Shown here piece after piece: positions 33,883-43,612 of a stretch of DNA of 64,000 nt. How positions within the stretch are numbered: position 1 is the stretch's first letter; each line of letters begins with the position of its first letter. The position numbers were made by a program, and so were the translations under genes. The notes under the pieces are model-generated. The model was not told the origin of the DNA and did not search any database. It worked only from the letters and a program-made list of their open reading frames with translations. Source of the stretch: Enterococcus caccae ATCC BAA-1240. Lineage in GTDB: Bacteria; Bacillota; Bacilli; Lactobacillales; Enterococcaceae. Location of the stretch: positions 328,808-392,807 of the forward strand of contig NZ_KE136475.1 in assembly GCF_000407145.1 (NCBI RefSeq), read 5' to 3'.

Positions 33883-36051
33883 TTACACCTTACTCCGCTT
33901 TAAATCTGTCAGCAAATACGCTGCATGCATTAATAATCCTACATAATCAGCTTCTTTAATTTTTCCAGCGCCGTATAAAGTCTGCTCGTACAACACTGTC
34001 AGTTGAATAAAACAACCATGAAATTGTATAAAATCATGTTCAAACCGCTGGGCGTAACGATCTAATGGTTCTTCTGTCTCCCTAGGCAAAACATGCTCTG
34101 CTTTGCGTAATAATAAAACATAAGCGTTTGCGAACTGTTTAGGGTGTATTTTGAGATACAGCCAACAACGAAGCCAGAAAAAGTATTTTTTCAAAAAGAA
34201 GCTACCCACCGCTAATACAATAATCAATACGCCAAGTCCGATGTTGCGTAAAACATTTAGCCATTGCTTCAGCCCAAAATCTTGGGACTCCTTTTTAGCT
34301 GATTGTTTTATAGTGCTAGAAGTAGTTTCTGTTGGATTTAGTGTGTCAGAAGACACACTAAAAGTAGATGAGTTTTTCTCCAGACTAGCTGTGCTAGAAG
34401 GACTAACCGCTGGAGGCTCACTGATTTCATTGATAAAACTAGGGGTTGGTTCAAAAGGGATCCAACCATACCCGTCAAAATAAACTTCTGGCCAAGAATG
34501 TGCATCACTATTTTTGATCGTATATTCTTGATATTCTGAATTGCTATTGTTAGTGATTACTCCAGGTGAAAAACCTTTTGCCCAACGACTGGAAATACCG
34601 ATTGAACGAAGTAAGATCGTCATGGCGCTGGAGAAATTATTGCAGTAACCAACTTTCGATTCAAACAGAAAATGATCAACATAATCCTCATCTTGTGGAG
34701 TGAATGGTGTATCCGTTTTTGAATACCGAAAACCTCCCTCTTGTTTTAGATAGTGCTCAATTGCTTTGACCTTACCGTAAAGTGTCTCTTCATTTTTAGT
34801 AAGGGAAATCGCCAGTTCTGCGACCCGTTTCGGTGTGGTAAGAGGAATATGGGTATTTTTCGTATCTTGAGAAGGTTGATAAGGGATTTGCATCAGCGCC
34901 TCTTGTGTAAAGCTAGGTTTTTGCCAGGTAAACTGGAGTGAGTTAGGTTTCTCTAAAAGATTGATCCGTTGTTTATCTTTGATTTGTTCTGCTTGTCCGA
35001 TCTCAGTGAAAGGGATCGAAATCGTGCCATAAGGATAAGGTAAATAATCATTCGGTGTGTTAAACGTTAACGTGATGGATGTTTCAGCCATTAAAGGTCC
35101 TTGATATTCAGGATTGGTTGAAAGAATCATGGGTTGTTCTACAGCAGTCGTAAGCAACTCAGAAGCGTTTTTCCAGCCTTTTCCTGTGTAATAATTTTTA
35201 GTTTCCACACGCCAATAATGTTTACTTGTCTGTTTTGCCGTAAAAAGAACGGTTTGATCATCGGATATTGGCCCCCCTAATTGGGCGTCATTCTCGCTAA
35301 AACCAGTTTTAGATACACCGTTTGTTCCATAGGCGTCAATTCGTTGATAAATTCCTTGTTGATTTACATAATGACGAATGTCGGCAGTTCGAGTAAATAA
35401 AAAATTCTGGGATTGAGGAAAGACGACTGGAAACCAATACGAACATCCAGCGAGCAAGAATAAAGCTGATGCACTTAAGACTAACAACACTTGTTTTTCC
35501 TTTTTAGCTAACGAATACGGCGTATGTTTCAATCCGTAAAAAAGAAGAGCGAAACTAGTGATCGAAATAACCTGAATCCCTAAGTTCAAATGATTAAAGA
35601 CCGCTAATAGAAGCAAGTAGCCAATCAATGACATAGAGCCTAGTAACCAGCGTTCATAACGAATCAAAAGAACACTTAGCAGGAACAGTAAAAATAATAC
35701 AATTGCTAAAGAAAAGAAATCAGGCAAATAATTGATTTCACCACTGATCATTTTCGGATATGTATCCAGAAGCTTTTGAACGAAAATACCTAGCCAAGAA
35801 AAACCAAATGGATGATGAAATGGAAAATAGTAATAAAGTGTGAATAAATAACTTAGAATGTAAAAGGGAAAAAGAATGCGCTGTTTTTTGACAAGTAAAG
35901 TCATAAAACAAATCAATGCCAACAGGCCAATAAAAAACATTGTTTTTTCCTGAGCTAGATTATAGACTTTTAAAAAAGGCAGACCAGCTGTTATTAGGAT
36001 AAAAAAACTAAGCACGGCAAAGAGCCATTTTTCTTTTAACCTATTTTTCAA
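33883..36051 (-). CDS. TgpA-like membrane transglutaminase-domain protein
   Basis: The 722-residue protein has about seven N-terminal membrane segments (DUF3488 type, to about residue 210), an extracytoplasmic region, a transglutaminase core with Cys in GYCNNFSSAMTILLRS, His in DAHSWPEVYFDGYGW, and Asp as the first residue of that Trp/Tyr-rich motif or in the following loop, then a Ser/Thr-rich linker, one further membrane segment and a cytoplasmic tail (DUF4129-like). It is the third gene of a MoxR-DUF58-transglutaminase operon. I start it at TTG 36051, 8 bases after GGAGGT, overlapping DUF58 by 11 bases; the ATG at 36141 would overlap it by about 100. Confidence 0.85.
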   Translation of the reverse strand: MKNRLKEKWLFAVLSFFILITAGLPFLKVYNLAQEKTMFFIGLLALICFMTLLVKKQRILFPFYILSYLFTLYYYFPFHHPFGFSWLGIFVQKLLDTYPKMISGEINYLPDFFSLAIVLFLLFLLSVLLIRYERWLLGSMSLIGYLLLLAVFNHLNLGIQVISITSFALLFYGLKHTPYSLAKKEKQVLLVLSASALFLLAGCSYWFPVVFPQSQNFLFTRTADIRHYVNQQGIYQRIDAYGTNGVSKTGFSENDAQLGGPISDDQTVLFTAKQTSKHYWRVETKNYYTGKGWKNASELLTTAVEQPMILSTNPEYQGPLMAETSITLTFNTPNDYLPYPYGTISIPFTEIGQAEQIKDKQRINLLEKPNSLQFTWQKPSFTQEALMQIPYQPSQDTKNTHIPLTTPKRVAELAISLTKNEETLYGKVKAIEHYLKQEGGFRYSKTDTPFTPQDEDYVDHFLFESKVGYCNNFSSAMTILLRSIGISSRWAKGFSPGVITNNSNSEYQEYTIKNSDAHSWPEVYFDGYGWIPFEPTPSFINEISEPPAVSPSSTASLEKNSSTFSVSSDTLNPTETTSSTIKQSAKKESQDFGLKQWLNVLRNIGLGVLIIVLAVGSFFLKKYFFWLRCWLYLKIHPKQFANAYVLLLRKAEHVLPRETEEPLDRYAQRFEHDFIQFHGCFIQLTVLYEQTLYGAGKIKEADYVGLLMHAAYLLTDLKRSKV

Positions 36052-37117
36052 GAATATGACCTCCTTCTTTGATACGCTTGACATGATCGTGCCATTGTAG
36101 AGAAAGAGCTTCGCCCTCAAATGTAATGAAAAAGACTTCATTATTTCTAGTTAGGTCATGTAATTGTTGAACTAACTGATCCGATGTGTGTGGCGCAAAG
36201 ATTACGACTTTTTTGTTTGTAAAAGCAGGTAGCTCACATATCCCTAATAACGGCGTTGCTGCTGCCATTGTCAATTCTTTAGGAGTAGCATGAGGGACTT
36301 CAGCCAAGATTGTTTGGTGAAAAGACAACTTGTTTTTAGTCAGATAAACAAATGAATAGTAAATAGAAAGTAATAGCTCAAATTTTTCGTGGGCCAAACC
36401 ATAAAATACAAAATGAGTATCAGCTTCTGATTCATGTTCATATTCTTTAACGATCAATTCATTTCTTTTTCCAGATTGCTTCCAATCGACTAAATTGAAC
36501 GAGTCACCTAGTTGATAGCGACGAAAATTTCGAATTGAAAATGTTTGGTTGCCAAAAGGCGTAGCAAAATCAGCGGATAAGGTCAGTAGTTGTTGGTAAA
36601 GCTGTTCTGCTAAACTTAGCTGTAGCGTAGGCATAATCACAAATGGTCCAGTTACCGTCGTCCTAAATTGCTTTGAAAATAGCCGAAACAAGTCGGTACT
36701 CACAAACTCAAATGAAAGTTCCTGAAAAATACCTCTTTTAGGAGGTTTCCACTCAAAGTTCAATTCTTTCTTTTGCCCTGAATACAATGCCAGATAGTGC
36801 ATTCCAACTAAGTTATTTGCGCTGGAAAAAACCATTAAACATGGAATCGGCCAGAGTGTTGAACGAGAACAAAATACTTCTACTTGAACGTTACTAGTTT
36901 GCTCCATTCTATAGATTGGACGCTCTATTGAGCGAACTTGAATCTTTTTTAGCGATGGAAGCAGTGTCAAAACATCTAATGCTAAGAGAAATGTTAAGAA
37001 GAAAAACAACAGCCAACCTGTTGAATTGTTAAAAATAATCGTATATAGAAAAACGACACTATAAAAAGTAAGGATACCGATTGCACGTATAAGATTGTTG
37101 ATTCTATATCGTTTCAT
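36041..37117 (-). CDS. DUF58 domain protein
   Basis: The 358-residue protein has two N-terminal membrane segments (about residues 7-50) and the DUF58 signature FRRYQLGDSFNLVDWKQSGK (about 200-219) near a vWA-like fold in the C-terminal half. Such proteins occur with MoxR ATPases and transglutaminase membrane proteins across bacteria, probably as a chaperone or assembly module acting at the envelope. It starts 2 bases after moxR ends and overlaps the next gene, so all three are coupled. Exact role is unknown. Confidence 0.88.
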   Translation of the reverse strand: MKRYRINNLIRAIGILTFYSVVFLYTIIFNNSTGWLLFFFLTFLLALDVLTLLPSLKKIQVRSIERPIYRMEQTSNVQVEVFCSRSTLWPIPCLMVFSSANNLVGMHYLALYSGQKKELNFEWKPPKRGIFQELSFEFVSTDLFRLFSKQFRTTVTGPFVIMPTLQLSLAEQLYQQLLTLSADFATPFGNQTFSIRNFRRYQLGDSFNLVDWKQSGKRNELIVKEYEHESEADTHFVFYGLAHEKFELLLSIYYSFVYLTKNKLSFHQTILAEVPHATPKELTMAAATPLLGICELPAFTNKKVVIFAPHTSDQLVQQLHDLTRNNEVFFITFEGEALSLQWHDHVKRIKEGGHILEK

Positions 37118-37119
37118 GG

Positions 37120-38061
37120 CTATTTCCTAACCGGAACAGGAACCCGACGAACAATCTGTTCAAAAATTTCTTGTAATTGTTCTTGTGAGGCTACTTGTGT
37201 GCCTTTTAGTAATAGACGATGTCCGAAAGTGGCGGGCAAAATATACTGTAAATCGTTAGGTGCGACGTAACTTCTGCCTTCGGTCAAAGCAAATGCTTTA
37301 GCTGCTCGAATGAACGAAACGGAACCTCGTGGACTGACACCTAGGGCTATTTCGTCATGATTTCGAGTAGCCTGTACTAATTGAAGCGCATATTTAGCAA
37401 CAATAGGATCGACATAAATATCGTCAACGATTCGTTTTAGCTGACTGATTTCAGAAGCATTCAATAGTTGCTGTACATGATTCAGTTCATTGCCTCTTTG
37501 CGTTAAAATCAAGTTTAATTCATCGTTAAATTCTGGATAGCCAATATGAAGCTTAAATAGAAAACGGTCCAGTTGCGCCTCAGGTAAAGGGTACGTCCCT
37601 TCATAATCTAATGGGTTTTGGGTTGCCAAAACAAAGAAATGCTCATCGAGCGGATAGGTATGATTATCAATCGTGACATGATTTTCAGACATAGATTCTA
37701 ACAAAGCAGCCTGAGTTCTTGGAGTCGTGCGATTGATTTCGTCTGCCAATAAAACCGTTGAAAATACAGGTCCGTGATGAAATTCAAATAGTTGAGTTGC
37801 TGTATTATAAATAGAAACCCCTAAAATATCGCTAGGTAATAAATCGGGTGTAAATTGAATGCGATTGAATTTACCATGCGTAGCTTTTGCTAAGGTTTTA
37901 ACCATCATCGTTTTTCCAACACCAGGTATGTCTTCAAGTAGAACATGGCCGCCAGCTAAGAAAGCGGTCACAGTTAATTGTAAGATGTCTCGTTTTCCTA
38001 AAATAACCTTTTCCATTTCATTAATCAATAACGTAATTTTTCTGTGTGCAGATTCAATCAT
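37120..38061 (-). CDS. MoxR-family AAA+ ATPase
   Basis: The 313-residue AAA+ ATPase of the MoxR/RavA branch has Walker A DIPGVGKTMMVKTLA (about residues 43-57), Walker B VLLADEINRTTP (about 104-115), sensor LATQNPLDYEGTYPLPEAQLDRF (about 145-167) and a C-terminal helical lid with GVSPRGSVSFIRAAKA. These ATPases remodel or activate partner proteins, often metal or cofactor enzymes; here the partners are the DUF58 and transglutaminase proteins just downstream. First gene of the operon. Confidence 0.92.
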   Translation of the reverse strand: MIESAHRKITLLINEMEKVILGKRDILQLTVTAFLAGGHVLLEDIPGVGKTMMVKTLAKATHGKFNRIQFTPDLLPSDILGVSIYNTATQLFEFHHGPVFSTVLLADEINRTTPRTQAALLESMSENHVTIDNHTYPLDEHFFVLATQNPLDYEGTYPLPEAQLDRFLFKLHIGYPEFNDELNLILTQRGNELNHVQQLLNASEISQLKRIVDDIYVDPIVAKYALQLVQATRNHDEIALGVSPRGSVSFIRAAKAFALTEGRSYVAPNDLQYILPATFGHRLLLKGTQVASQEQLQEIFEQIVRRVPVPVRK

Positions 38062-38283
38062 ATTGTGTAATCTCCTTATTGTAAAAGCCCCATAGACAAG
38101 TCTATACAGTGCGATAACATGTGTATTTATTTTATTGTATCGGTAACATTCGTCTAGTGCAAGAGCGTATAAGAGTTTCTTAAGATAGTCTCTAAAAGTT
38201 CAAATGAATGAAACAAATCAATGTCAATCCTGAACAATCAGGTTCATACTAATGAATAAAGAGCTAAACGGAGGGGAAAATCA
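38062..38283. other. Divergent intergenic region between moxR operon and oxidoreductase
   Basis: This 222-base AT-rich spacer must carry both promoters. I found no clear operator or hairpin. Confidence 0.35.
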
Positions 38284-39339
38284 ATGGTTGAACTCAAACA
38301 AATGAAGGTAGTCGGTTTTTTCGAAGGGTTACCTATTACAAATGAAGTAAGCTTTATAGACAAACACAAACAGATTCCAGTTCCAGAACCCAAAGATATT
38401 CTTGTGAAAGTAAGAGCTGTTTCTGTCAATCCCATCGATGCAAAAGTAAGACAAACAGCAAAAAAACAAAAAGAGCTAACTATTTTGGGCTTTGATGGTG
38501 TTGGTGAGGTTGTTGCAACGGGGAAGGAGGTAAAAAAATTTTCTGTCGGTGATCGTGTTTATTATGCAGGAACGACTAAAAGAGCAGGAAGTAACCAAGA
38601 ATATCAGTTAGTTCATGAAGGGATCGCAGCATTCGCTCCCGACACTCTAAACGATGTAGCAGCGGCAGCACTACCGCTCACGTCACTGACAGCCTATGAA
38701 CTATTGTTTGAAAAATTCGGTTTGATCCCACAAGAAAATGCGAATCAAGGAAAAACGATTTTAGTAATCAACGGAGCAGGTGGGGTAGGATCGATACTAA
38801 CGCAACTTGCTCATTGGGCTGGACTGACAGTGTATGCTACGGCTAGCCCTAAAAATTTCGACTGGTTAAAGGGTCATGGCGTGGCGCATCCACTTGACTA
38901 CCATAAAGATCTAAAACAGAGTTTAGCGGAATTAGCAGTTCAAGATGTTGACTACATCGTTGTTTTGTTCGATATTATTCCTTATTTTAGTATCATTGCT
39001 GAATTGATCAAACCATTTGGGCATATTGGCACAATCGTTGGAGGAGAAAAAACTTTAGACATTAGTATTTTGAAGAATAAATCTGTGAGTTTTGATTGGG
39101 AGTATATGTTTGCTAAAACGGATTATGAGTATCAAATTGAAACACAAGGTGAAATACTGGCGTTAATTGCTAAACTTGCAAATGCTAGTAAGCTCCTCTC
39201 GACTGTAGGAAAAGTATATTCAAGCGGAATCAATGCAGCAAATTTGAAAAAAGCAACGGCAGATGTGGAAACAGGGCATATGCGCGGTAAAGTAATAGTC
39301 AGCGGACCGTTTAATGGGGAAACAGAAGAGATAGAATAA
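38284..39339 (+). CDS. Medium-chain dehydrogenase, quinone-oxidoreductase type
   Basis: The 351-residue MDR-family enzyme has a GroES-like N-terminal half (about residues 35-130) and a Rossmann half with NADPH motif VINGAGGVGSILTQLAHWAG (about 162-181). Despite the common name zinc-binding alcohol dehydrogenase, I see no Cys/His cluster for catalytic or structural zinc, which fits quinone oxidoreductase relatives. It probably reduces quinones or enones in the cytoplasm. The start has a GGAGGGG site. Single gene ending at a bidirectional terminator. Confidence 0.85.
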   Translation: MVELKQMKVVGFFEGLPITNEVSFIDKHKQIPVPEPKDILVKVRAVSVNPIDAKVRQTAKKQKELTILGFDGVGEVVATGKEVKKFSVGDRVYYAGTTKRAGSNQEYQLVHEGIAAFAPDTLNDVAAAALPLTSLTAYELLFEKFGLIPQENANQGKTILVINGAGGVGSILTQLAHWAGLTVYATASPKNFDWLKGHGVAHPLDYHKDLKQSLAELAVQDVDYIVVLFDIIPYFSIIAELIKPFGHIGTIVGGEKTLDISILKNKSVSFDWEYMFAKTDYEYQIETQGEILALIAKLANASKLLSTVGKVYSSGINAANLKKATADVETGHMRGKVIVSGPFNGETEEIE

Positions 39340-39440
39340 AGTAAGCTATTGATTGATAGCGTATTAGAACAGATAATTATCGCCATAACATTCGCCATCA
39401 AACCTTTAAAACAAGAAGAGTCGACGAAGTTTTCGGGACA

Positions 39441-39496
39441 AAAAAACAAGCAGGAACAAAAGGATGATTTCGCATCCGTTTCCGCTTGTTTTTTTC
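39441..39496. terminator. Bidirectional terminator between oxidoreductase and LRR protein
   Basis: AAAAAACAAGC and GGATG pair with CATCC and GCTTGTTTTTTT, with one internal bulge and T/A tracts on both sides. Confidence 0.85.
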
Positions 39497-39509
39497 TGTT
39501 AGTTAAGAT

Positions 39510-41456
39510 CTATTTCTTGTATCTAATTTTATTTAAAACGTACCGATAATTAACGAATCCAGTGAGAAATAAACCTAAGAATAGCCAAGTGTAGCTTGAT
39601 TGTTCCCCTGTATCAGGGAGTTTCTTTTTGGCAAGGGTATTCGTTTTTGTGTCTGTTTTCGTTGATTGGTTGTTGCTGTTAGAAGGAGTGGTCTCTTGAT
39701 TAGCGGAACCTTGTGCTCCTTTTTCAGTACTTGACGTTGTTGTTTCAGTTGTTTCGGAAGACTCAGTGGATGTAGTAGACTCTGTTTCATCTTTTGTATA
39801 AACATATGTTACTTCCTGATCTTCCTCAGTAAACAGACCTGTTGGAGTCCCTTTGATTTCTTTAAACGTAAACCCTTTAAGGTCGAGTTGCTCTGTTGTA
39901 AAGGGTTTTCCAACAGTATCAGTTTGAACTATTTTTTTAATTTCTTTACCAGTAGTATCTACATAATGAACGATCACTTTTCCTTCTATTTCAATGATCG
40001 GTGCAGAAATCTTTTGGTAGACAAAGGTCACAGTTTGTTCTTGGTTGGTAAAACTGCCGGAGTTATGGCCGATTGTTTCTTGTAGCTGATAGCCAGGAAT
40101 CTCTTGTGCAGTAATATCAAATGATTGACCAAGTAAGCCTGAACGTGTTTCGCTTGGTAGTAGTTTTTCACCAGCTGTATCTTGATAGTGGATAGTGACA
40201 GGTTGACCATCATCTAGGACATCGAATTGGTGTAAATAAGTCCCAGATGATATAGCATAAAAGCTGAACCCATCTGGTTTAGCATATGAATCCGCTGGAT
40301 TATTTAAACGAGCGTTGTATTCAAAACTAGTAATAGTTTTAAATTCAGTTTCTGTTACGTTTGAAACTGTGATCCCAAGATCAGTAATCTGTAGACGATT
40401 TGCAGGCAAACGTGTCCCATTGAAATCAAGATACGTATTGCTAGCGGAATTCGATGTTGTAAATGGTGGAACATAACCATCGAAGTTTGTCATACGGTTT
40501 GGCATCAGTGAGAATGGGATAAACAATGTTTCTTGATCAGAATCATAATGTAAAGCTGAGCGGCTAAGTGCTGTCGGTGGATCTGTCCGTCCAGTATTTT
40601 GTCCAAACGCCGATAAATAGCTAAGTGCTGGAAAATCATTGATTACAGTAAAATCTGTGATGCCACAAAATTGCACTGAAAGTGAATTTAAAACAGGAAG
40701 AGCTTTAAAAGGTTCAATGGTTGTGATATTTATATTTGAATCCATGTAAATGCGTGTTAACGATGTTAGTTGAGCAATTTTAGGCAAAACAGTATCATCA
40801 ATATTAGTAGAAGCTAAACTAAGGTTTGTAAGTCCTGTATTTTTACTTAAATCCGGGAAATTTGCGCCAGTTAAACTTTTGGTTTGAAGCGTAAGATAAG
40901 TTAAGGAAGACAATTGTTCTAACGGACTAAAATCAGTTATGCTATTAGTTGTATTCATATAAATAGAGCCTAAATTTGTAGCGTGTTCCAATCCAGAAAG
41001 ACTACTGATTTGAGACGAACTAAGATTAAGATCAGTTAGGCGATCCATATCTGCTTGCGTTAGTTCACTGCCGGTGGGCAAACCTAGGGTTGAAACGATT
41101 GCTTGTTTTAAAATTGGATCAGCAATCGTGATTGTATCAGTTTTTGGTGCAATCAGCATTGCACTAGTTTGGTTATCAATTGTAGCAGTTGTCGTTGAAC
41201 TCGTTGTTTCACTTTCAGTGGACATCGTTGTTGTAGTGGCAGATTCTGTGGTGAAACTTGTTGTTGTTTCAGAAGAAGCAATGGTTGTATCTGCGGTTTC
41301 TTGTGACTGTGAAGAATTGACTTGCTCAGTTTCAGCTGTATTGTCTTCAGCAAAAACAAGAGATGGGGTGAGCAAAGTCGGAGTTAACAGAGCAAACAGC
41401 ATGATTTTTTTCATAGATGTTTGCTTATGTATTGATGTGATGCGCCTGTTTTTCAT
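39510..41456 (-). CDS. LPXTG surface protein with leucine-rich and MucBP domains (internalin-like)
   Basis: The 648-residue protein has an N-terminal signal peptide (about residues 1-36, ending SLVFAED), a Ser/Thr-rich segment (37-100), about five leucine-rich repeats of internalin type (about 140-280, for example LNLSSSQISSLSGLEHATNL), a cap or Ig-like region, two MucBP repeats (about 425-545, with VTIHYQDTAGEKL and VIVHYVDTTGKEI), a Ser/Thr-rich wall-spanning segment and LPDTG near 613 with membrane helix and basic tail. MucBP domains bind mucins in other species. A GGAGGA ribosome site precedes the ATG. Likely host- or surface-binding adhesin. Confidence 0.9.
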   Translation of the reverse strand: MKNRRITSIHKQTSMKKIMLFALLTPTLLTPSLVFAEDNTAETEQVNSSQSQETADTTIASSETTTSFTTESATTTTMSTESETTSSTTTATIDNQTSAMLIAPKTDTITIADPILKQAIVSTLGLPTGSELTQADMDRLTDLNLSSSQISSLSGLEHATNLGSIYMNTTNSITDFSPLEQLSSLTYLTLQTKSLTGANFPDLSKNTGLTNLSLASTNIDDTVLPKIAQLTSLTRIYMDSNINITTIEPFKALPVLNSLSVQFCGITDFTVINDFPALSYLSAFGQNTGRTDPPTALSRSALHYDSDQETLFIPFSLMPNRMTNFDGYVPPFTTSNSASNTYLDFNGTRLPANRLQITDLGITVSNVTETEFKTITSFEYNARLNNPADSYAKPDGFSFYAISSGTYLHQFDVLDDGQPVTIHYQDTAGEKLLPSETRSGLLGQSFDITAQEIPGYQLQETIGHNSGSFTNQEQTVTFVYQKISAPIIEIEGKVIVHYVDTTGKEIKKIVQTDTVGKPFTTEQLDLKGFTFKEIKGTPTGLFTEEDQEVTYVYTKDETESTTSTESSETTETTTSSTEKGAQGSANQETTPSNSNNQSTKTDTKTNTLAKKKLPDTGEQSSYTWLFLGLFLTGFVNYRYVLNKIRYKK

Positions 41457-41717
41457 ATGTATTTCCTCCGTGTTTCATAATAAAGTGTGTGATGATAATA
41501 GAAAGCCATTATCACAAATCATTTTATCATAAAAATATTAAATATATATAATTATTTTTAAAATATTTATAATAAAATGATAAATTAAGATGGGGATGCT
41601 TTGTTTTATAGGGTTGTTAACGTTTTTTAGTTAAAAAAGATTTAAAAATAAGAAATAAGCAAAAAGGTGACAAGTTTCAAATAAGTGGATTATAATAAGG
41701 GGGAGTTGTTACTAGAA
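41457..41717. other. AT-rich intergenic region
   Basis: It is very AT-rich and must hold the promoter of the LRR protein on the minus strand. I see no gene or clear hairpin apart from the leader copy that follows. Confidence 0.4.
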
Positions 41718-41850
41718 ATTATCTAGCTTTACTGGCTGACGTCGATTAAAAAAATAAAAATGATTACGTCAAAAAACACTATCTTTCTTTTTCCACTTTT
41801 TTAGACGAGGCTTAACAAGCCCGTTCAGCTTTTAAATTAAGGAGTACTTC
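41718..41850 (+). promoter_or_regulatory. Repeated structured 5' leader (family 1, copy B) before queG
   Basis: It opens ATTATCTAGCT like copy A, has a hairpin GACGT/ACGTC (about 41738-41769), a pyrimidine run ending TTTTCC, a second hairpin GGCTT/AAGCC (about 41810-41821), and ends GCTTTTAAATTAAGGAG at the queG ribosome site. Confidence 0.6.
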
Positions 41851-42996
41851 ATGACATTAAAACAAAAAATCATAGCAGAAAGTAAACGATTAGGTATTGA
41901 TAAAATTGGTTTTGCTTCGGCTGAGCCTTTCTATGAATTAGAAGACTCGCTAAAGGAGCAAAGAGAACGTGGGTTTAACTCCGGTTTTGAGCATCAGGTG
42001 ATCGAAGAGCGGGTTTATCCAGAGAAAACATTTGAAAATCCGAAAACGATTATTTCAATTGCGTTAGCTTATCCAACTAAAATAGAAGGAAAAGTCCCGA
42101 GAGATGAAAAAAGAGGAATGTTTGCTCGAGCTTCGTGGGGGATTGATTATCATGATGTCTTACGAGATCGGTTAGCAAAATTGATCGAATTTATTCAATC
42201 ACAAGCTCAAAGTCTTGAAGAAACTGAAGCATGGCGTTTTGCTCCTCAAGTGGATACTGGGGAATTGGTGGATGTAGCTGTTGCCCAGCGTGCTGGGTTA
42301 GGATTTATCGGCAGGAATGGATTATTGATCACTGAAGAGTTCGGCTCATTTGTTTATTTGGGAGAGATCGTGACAAACATTGATTTTGAAGTGGATAAAC
42401 CAGTTCCATTTGGTTGTGGTGATTGTACAAGGTGTGTCACAGCCTGTCCTACGCAAGCACTTCTAGGAAATGGCAGTATGAATGCAAAAAAATGCTTATC
42501 CTATCAAACCCAAACCAAAGATATGATGCCAGAAGAATATCGAAAAAAAATGCATAATGTCATCTATGGTTGCGATATTTGTCAGCTTGTTTGTCCATAT
42601 AATCGTGGCAAAGACTTTCATTTTCATCAAGAGATGGAACCAGAAGTCGACACAGTTTATCCTAAATTGAAGCCGATGCTTAGTATCTCCAATAAAGAAT
42701 TTAAAGAAACCTTTGGGCATCTTTCAGGATCATGGCGAGGGAAAAAACCACTGCAAAGAAATGCCTTAATTGCATTAGCCAATTTAGGCGATCGCAGCGC
42801 ATTGCCAGAGATTTACGTATGTGCAACTGAAGATGTGCGTCCTGTGATCAGAGGAACGGCTGCGTGGGCAATCGGAAAATTAGGAAATAAAGAAGCGGAA
42901 AAATGGCTAGGTGTTTTAAACGAATTGCTAAAAGTGGAGCCTGAAGAAGAGGTACTTGAAGAAATCAGAAATGCTATCAAACAATTAGAAAAATAA
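41851..42996 (+). CDS. queG: Epoxyqueuosine reductase QueG
   Basis: QueG makes queuosine in tRNA by reducing epoxyqueuosine, using cobalamin and two [4Fe-4S] clusters. The 381-residue protein has the cluster motifs [12 protein letters not shown] (about residues 190-201) and [11 protein letters not shown] (about 247-257), and HEAT-type helices at the C-terminus (about 300-378), as in full-length bacterial QueG. The start at 41851 is set by the GGAG that ends the repeated leader. Single gene with a terminator. Confidence 0.95.
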   Translation: MTLKQKIIAESKRLGIDKIGFASAEPFYELEDSLKEQRERGFNSGFEHQVIEERVYPEKTFENPKTIISIALAYPTKIEGKVPRDEKRGMFARASWGIDYHDVLRDRLAKLIEFIQSQAQSLEETEAWRFAPQVDTGELVDVAVAQRAGLGFIGRNGLLITEEFGSFVYLGEIVTNIDFEVDKPVPFGCGDCTRCVTACPTQALLGNGSMNAKKCLSYQTQTKDMMPEEYRKKMHNVIYGCDICQLVCPYNRGKDFHFHQEMEPEVDTVYPKLKPMLSISNKEFKETFGHLSGSWRGKKPLQRNALIALANLGDRSALPEIYVCATEDVRPVIRGTAAWAIGKLGNKEAEKWLGVLNELLKVEPEEEVLEEIRNAIKQLEK

Positions 42997-43030
42997 CTAT
43001 CAATTATGTAGAAATGAATCAAAGCTATAT

Positions 43031-43066
43031 AAAAGCCCTGGAAAGAATTTCTTTCCAGGGCTTTTT
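43031..43066. terminator. Bidirectional terminator after queG
   Basis: AAAAGCCCTGGAAAG (43031-43045) pairs with CTTTCCAGGGCTTTT (43051-43065). It also lies downstream of the converging small membrane gene. Confidence 0.9.
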
Positions 43067-43084
43067 AATGATCAACTTATAAAA

Positions 43085-43384
43085 TTAAGCCTTTGCAGCT
43101 TCTTTTGGTTCGCGGCCTAAAATAGCTTGTAAGACTGTTAATACGCCATATGAAGCTAAAATTGTGTAAATCAAGCTTGAGTAAGTTAGGATATCGAAGT
43201 CCCACGTTTTGTAAATAACTAAAACAATTGCTAAAACAATACCTGCAAGAACGTTGAAGAATGCGAATGCCCATAGATTTCCATTTTCTTTACGTGAAAG
43301 ATAATAGATCGAAAACCATAAACTTAATACGCCCCAAGCGATGCAGACCAAAATAGCTGCCCAATAAATAATAAATGCTACCAC
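43085..43384 (-). CDS. Small membrane protein of unknown function
   Basis: The 99-residue protein has about three hydrophobic segments (roughly residues 3-28, 37-58 and 66-87) and a charged tail, GREPKEAAKA. I do not recognise the family. It begins with a good ribosome site (AGTGAGGTGAAA before the ATG) and ends just inside the shared terminator, which supports it as a real gene. Nothing in the neighbours hints at its role. Confidence 0.7.
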   Translation of the reverse strand: MVAFIIYWAAILVCIAWGVLSLWFSIYYLSRKENGNLWAFAFFNVLAGIVLAIVLVIYKTWDFDILTYSSLIYTILASYGVLTVLQAILGREPKEAAKA

Positions 43385-43612
43385 GAAGTTTCACCTCACT
43401 TTTATACATTAAGTATTCTATCACGTTCTCTTTTGTTTGTCATGAAAAGACAGTGAAAAAGCTAACATTCTTAACAGCTTCTCACTTGATTTTGGCTTCA
43501 AAATTTAGCCTTTTAGGTAGCGTAAAATGAATCAATTCTTTTTTAGTTATGCGAATATGTTTTCTCTCTAGTCCTTCTTTACGTTATAATAAAAATGTTA
43601 GGAGATGAATTG

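Noticed and set aside
36052..36141. Upstream ATG for the transglutaminase-domain protein
   Set aside because: It would overlap DUF58 by about 100 bases without a ribosome site; TTG at 36051 has GGAGGT at ideal spacing.
41074..41532. A 152-codon plus-strand frame opposite the LRR surface protein
   Set aside because: It mirrors the Ser/Thr-rich coding strand, giving Val-rich low complexity, and has no ribosome site.
41500..41700. AT-rich stretch as a possible replication origin
   Set aside because: No DnaA-box cluster, no dnaA or parAB neighbours; base composition fits an ordinary promoter region.
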